The translations under genes and the position numbers were made by a program. From Nitrospira sp. (GTDB taxonomy: Bacteria; Nitrospirota; Nitrospiria; Nitrospirales; Nitrospiraceae), in assembly GCA_030692565.1 (NCBI GenBank), contig JAUYAO010000059.1:62001-126000 (forward strand): DNA of 64,000 bases, written 5' to 3'. Of the stretch, positions 62,966 to 64,000 are shown piece after piece. The notes below the pieces were generated by a model that saw only the letters and a program-made list of their open reading frames with translations, ran no database searches and was not told the DNA's origin. Within the stretch, counting starts at the first letter, position 1. Each line of letters opens with the position of its first letter.

Positions 62966-64000
62966 TTAGACTCCCGTCGCTCCAACAGTCCGGTGGACGT
63001 CATGATTCACCCCCATGAGCGCATAGCATTCGTGGACGATCCTCTCGGCCGCATCGATTCGACTCATAGCCCGACTCTTCGCCTGCATCGTGCGTAGGCG
63101 ATCCGGTTGCTGCAGCAGCCCGGCGATGGAACCGGCCAACTGCGCCCCCGTCAACTCCGGCTGCGGCAGCACCATCGCGCCCCCCGCCGCCTCCATCGCC
63201 CGCGCATTCTTCATCTGGTGATCGTAAATGGCCGTCGGCAGCGGGATCAGAATCGCCGGCTTCCCGCAGGCCGTCACCTCTGCAATCGTCATGGCCCCGG
63301 CACGCGCCACCACCAGATCCGCCGCGCGCAACACGGTCGGCATGTCATAGAGAAACGGGACGACCTCGGCCTCAACGCCTGCCTGCCGGTAGGCCTCAAC
63401 AACCCTCGCATGGTCAGCCTCTCCGGTCTGGTGCGTGATGGAGAGCCGCGGAAGCGTCTGCGCCAATGTCGCCAGCCCATCGATGACTGCGCTGTTGATC
63501 GCCTTCGCCCCCTGACTGCCGCCAAAAATCAACAGCCGCTGCCGGCCTGCTGTGACCGAAGTGGATGTCGTAATCGCATCCAGAAATGATTGCCGAATCG
63601 GTGAACCGAACACGCGAACTTTGTCTTTCGCAAATTTCTCGGCAGCGGATTCAAACCCCAAGAACACACGCTGGGCACAAGGGCCGACCGCAATATTGGC
63701 CATGCCCGGATAGGCATTCGGCTCCAGAATGACCCGGGCAACCCGCTTCAACGCCGCCGCCACTAACATCGTCGGGCTGGTGTAGCCGCCCACGCCGATG
63801 ACGAGATCCGCCCGGTACCGGGTAATCAGCCGCATCGACTGCCAGAGTCCGATCGGCACGGACAGCAATCCCCGCAAGGCTTCTCCCAATCCTTTTCCCA
63901 TCACCGGCTTCGCCGTAATGAGTTCGAGTGGAAGCCCTTCATGCGCCAACACTTTGGTTTCAATCCCTTTCGCCGTGCCGACAAAGATGATCGTGGTCGA
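62966..64000 (-). CDS. murG: Peptidoglycan glycosyltransferase MurG (5' end beyond the window)
   Basis: Transfers GlcNAc to lipid I to make lipid II. The frame stays open to base 64000, so the N-terminal GGTGGH part is missing. Visible are FVGTAKGIETKV at the edge, IGVGGYTSPTMLVAAALK, IFGGSQGAKAIN (donor domain start), VVARAGAMTIAEV and the AILIPLPTAIYDHQMKNAR region that binds UDP-GlcNAc. A short gap of 67 bases separates it from murC. Confidence 0.93.
   Translation of the reverse strand, partial: STTIIFVGTAKGIETKVLAHEGLPLELITAKPVMGKGLGEALRGLLSVPIGLWQSMRLITRYRADLVIGVGGYTSPTMLVAAALKRVARVILEPNAYPGMANIAVGPCAQRVFLGFESAAEKFAKDKVRVFGSPIRQSFLDAITTSTSVTAGRQRLLIFGGSQGAKAINSAVIDGLATLAQTLPRLSITHQTGEADHARVVEAYRQAGVEAEVVPFLYDMPTVLRAADLVVARAGAMTIAEVTACGKPAILIPLPTAIYDHQMKNARAMEAAGGAMVLPQPELTGAQLAGSIAGLLQQPDRLRTMQAKSRAMSRIDAAERIVHECYALMGVNHDVHRTVGATGV

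Noticed and set aside
1-64000. CRISPR arrays, prophage modules and restriction or toxin systems
   Set aside because: No regularly spaced repeats of 25-40 bases, no cas, integrase, phage structural or methylase/endonuclease genes were seen; the only mobile element is the IS at 21210-22834.

Overview
The window looks like a chromosomal segment of a Nitrospira-type bacterium (phylum Nitrospirota). The main reason is a reductive TCA gene set: a two-subunit ATP-citrate lyase next to a mitochondrial-type aconitase, plus a five-subunit 2-oxoacid:ferredoxin oxidoreductase operon. This occurs together with a Gram-negative housekeeping complement, including a PagL-like outer-membrane protein and the dcw, fab and pil gene sets. 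The genus is an inference from gene content; there is no rRNA gene in the window.

Layout. 1-5.6 kb (- strand): rTCA operon aclB-aclA-acn with a clear sigma-70 promoter. 5.7-9.4 kb: mutM, a dual-specificity-type phosphatase, two small unknown genes, an Rsm22-like methyltransferase and another small gene, closed by a bidirectional terminator. 9.4-13.7 kb (- strand): oxidoreductase operon in the order beta, gamma, ferredoxin, epsilon-like, alpha. 14-24.2 kb (+ strand): a free-standing MTHFR C-terminal-like protein, queF, then a signalling cluster of a FIST sensor protein, a 1456-residue hybrid histidine kinase and a REC-PAS-GGDEF-EAL gene. That last gene is split by an IS1182-like element, and removing the element plus one copy of its 3-bp target repeat restores the reading frame. 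24.3-27.3 kb: apaH, a DUF309 gene, a fatty-acid-hydroxylase-type membrane protein and an orphan. 27.4-30.1 kb (- strand): folD-metF-panB, a one-carbon/pantothenate group. 30.3-32.5 kb: secreted beta-propeller, Cys/His-rich protein and PilZ protein.

32.7-46.1 kb (- strand) is a long housekeeping run. In transcription order it is ispE, prs, rplY, pth, a PagL-like gene, rpsF, ssb, rpsR, DUF177, rpmF, then plsX-fabH-fabD-fabG-acpP-fabF-rnc and a secreted cyclophilin. 46.1-50.6 kb: pilC-pilS-pilR. 50.7-52.9 kb: pgsA, a small conserved-looking protein and a class-C beta-lactamase-fold hydrolase. 53-64 kb (- strand): the division/cell-wall cluster murG (cut by the window end)-murC-murB-ddl-ftsQ-ftsA-ftsZ-pgeF-yggS-proC-yggT-divIVA.

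Points of most interest are: the IS-split c-di-GMP gene and the decayed transposase inside it; dispersed heptamer GTGANNN repeats between genes; a degenerate duplication of the plsX start region that creates a 45-codon upstream ORF overlapping plsX by ATGA; a free-standing MTHFR C-terminal domain; a doubled FtsZ C-terminal peptide; and a phosphatase whose HC signature reads CC. No tRNA, rRNA, CRISPR array or prophage was seen.
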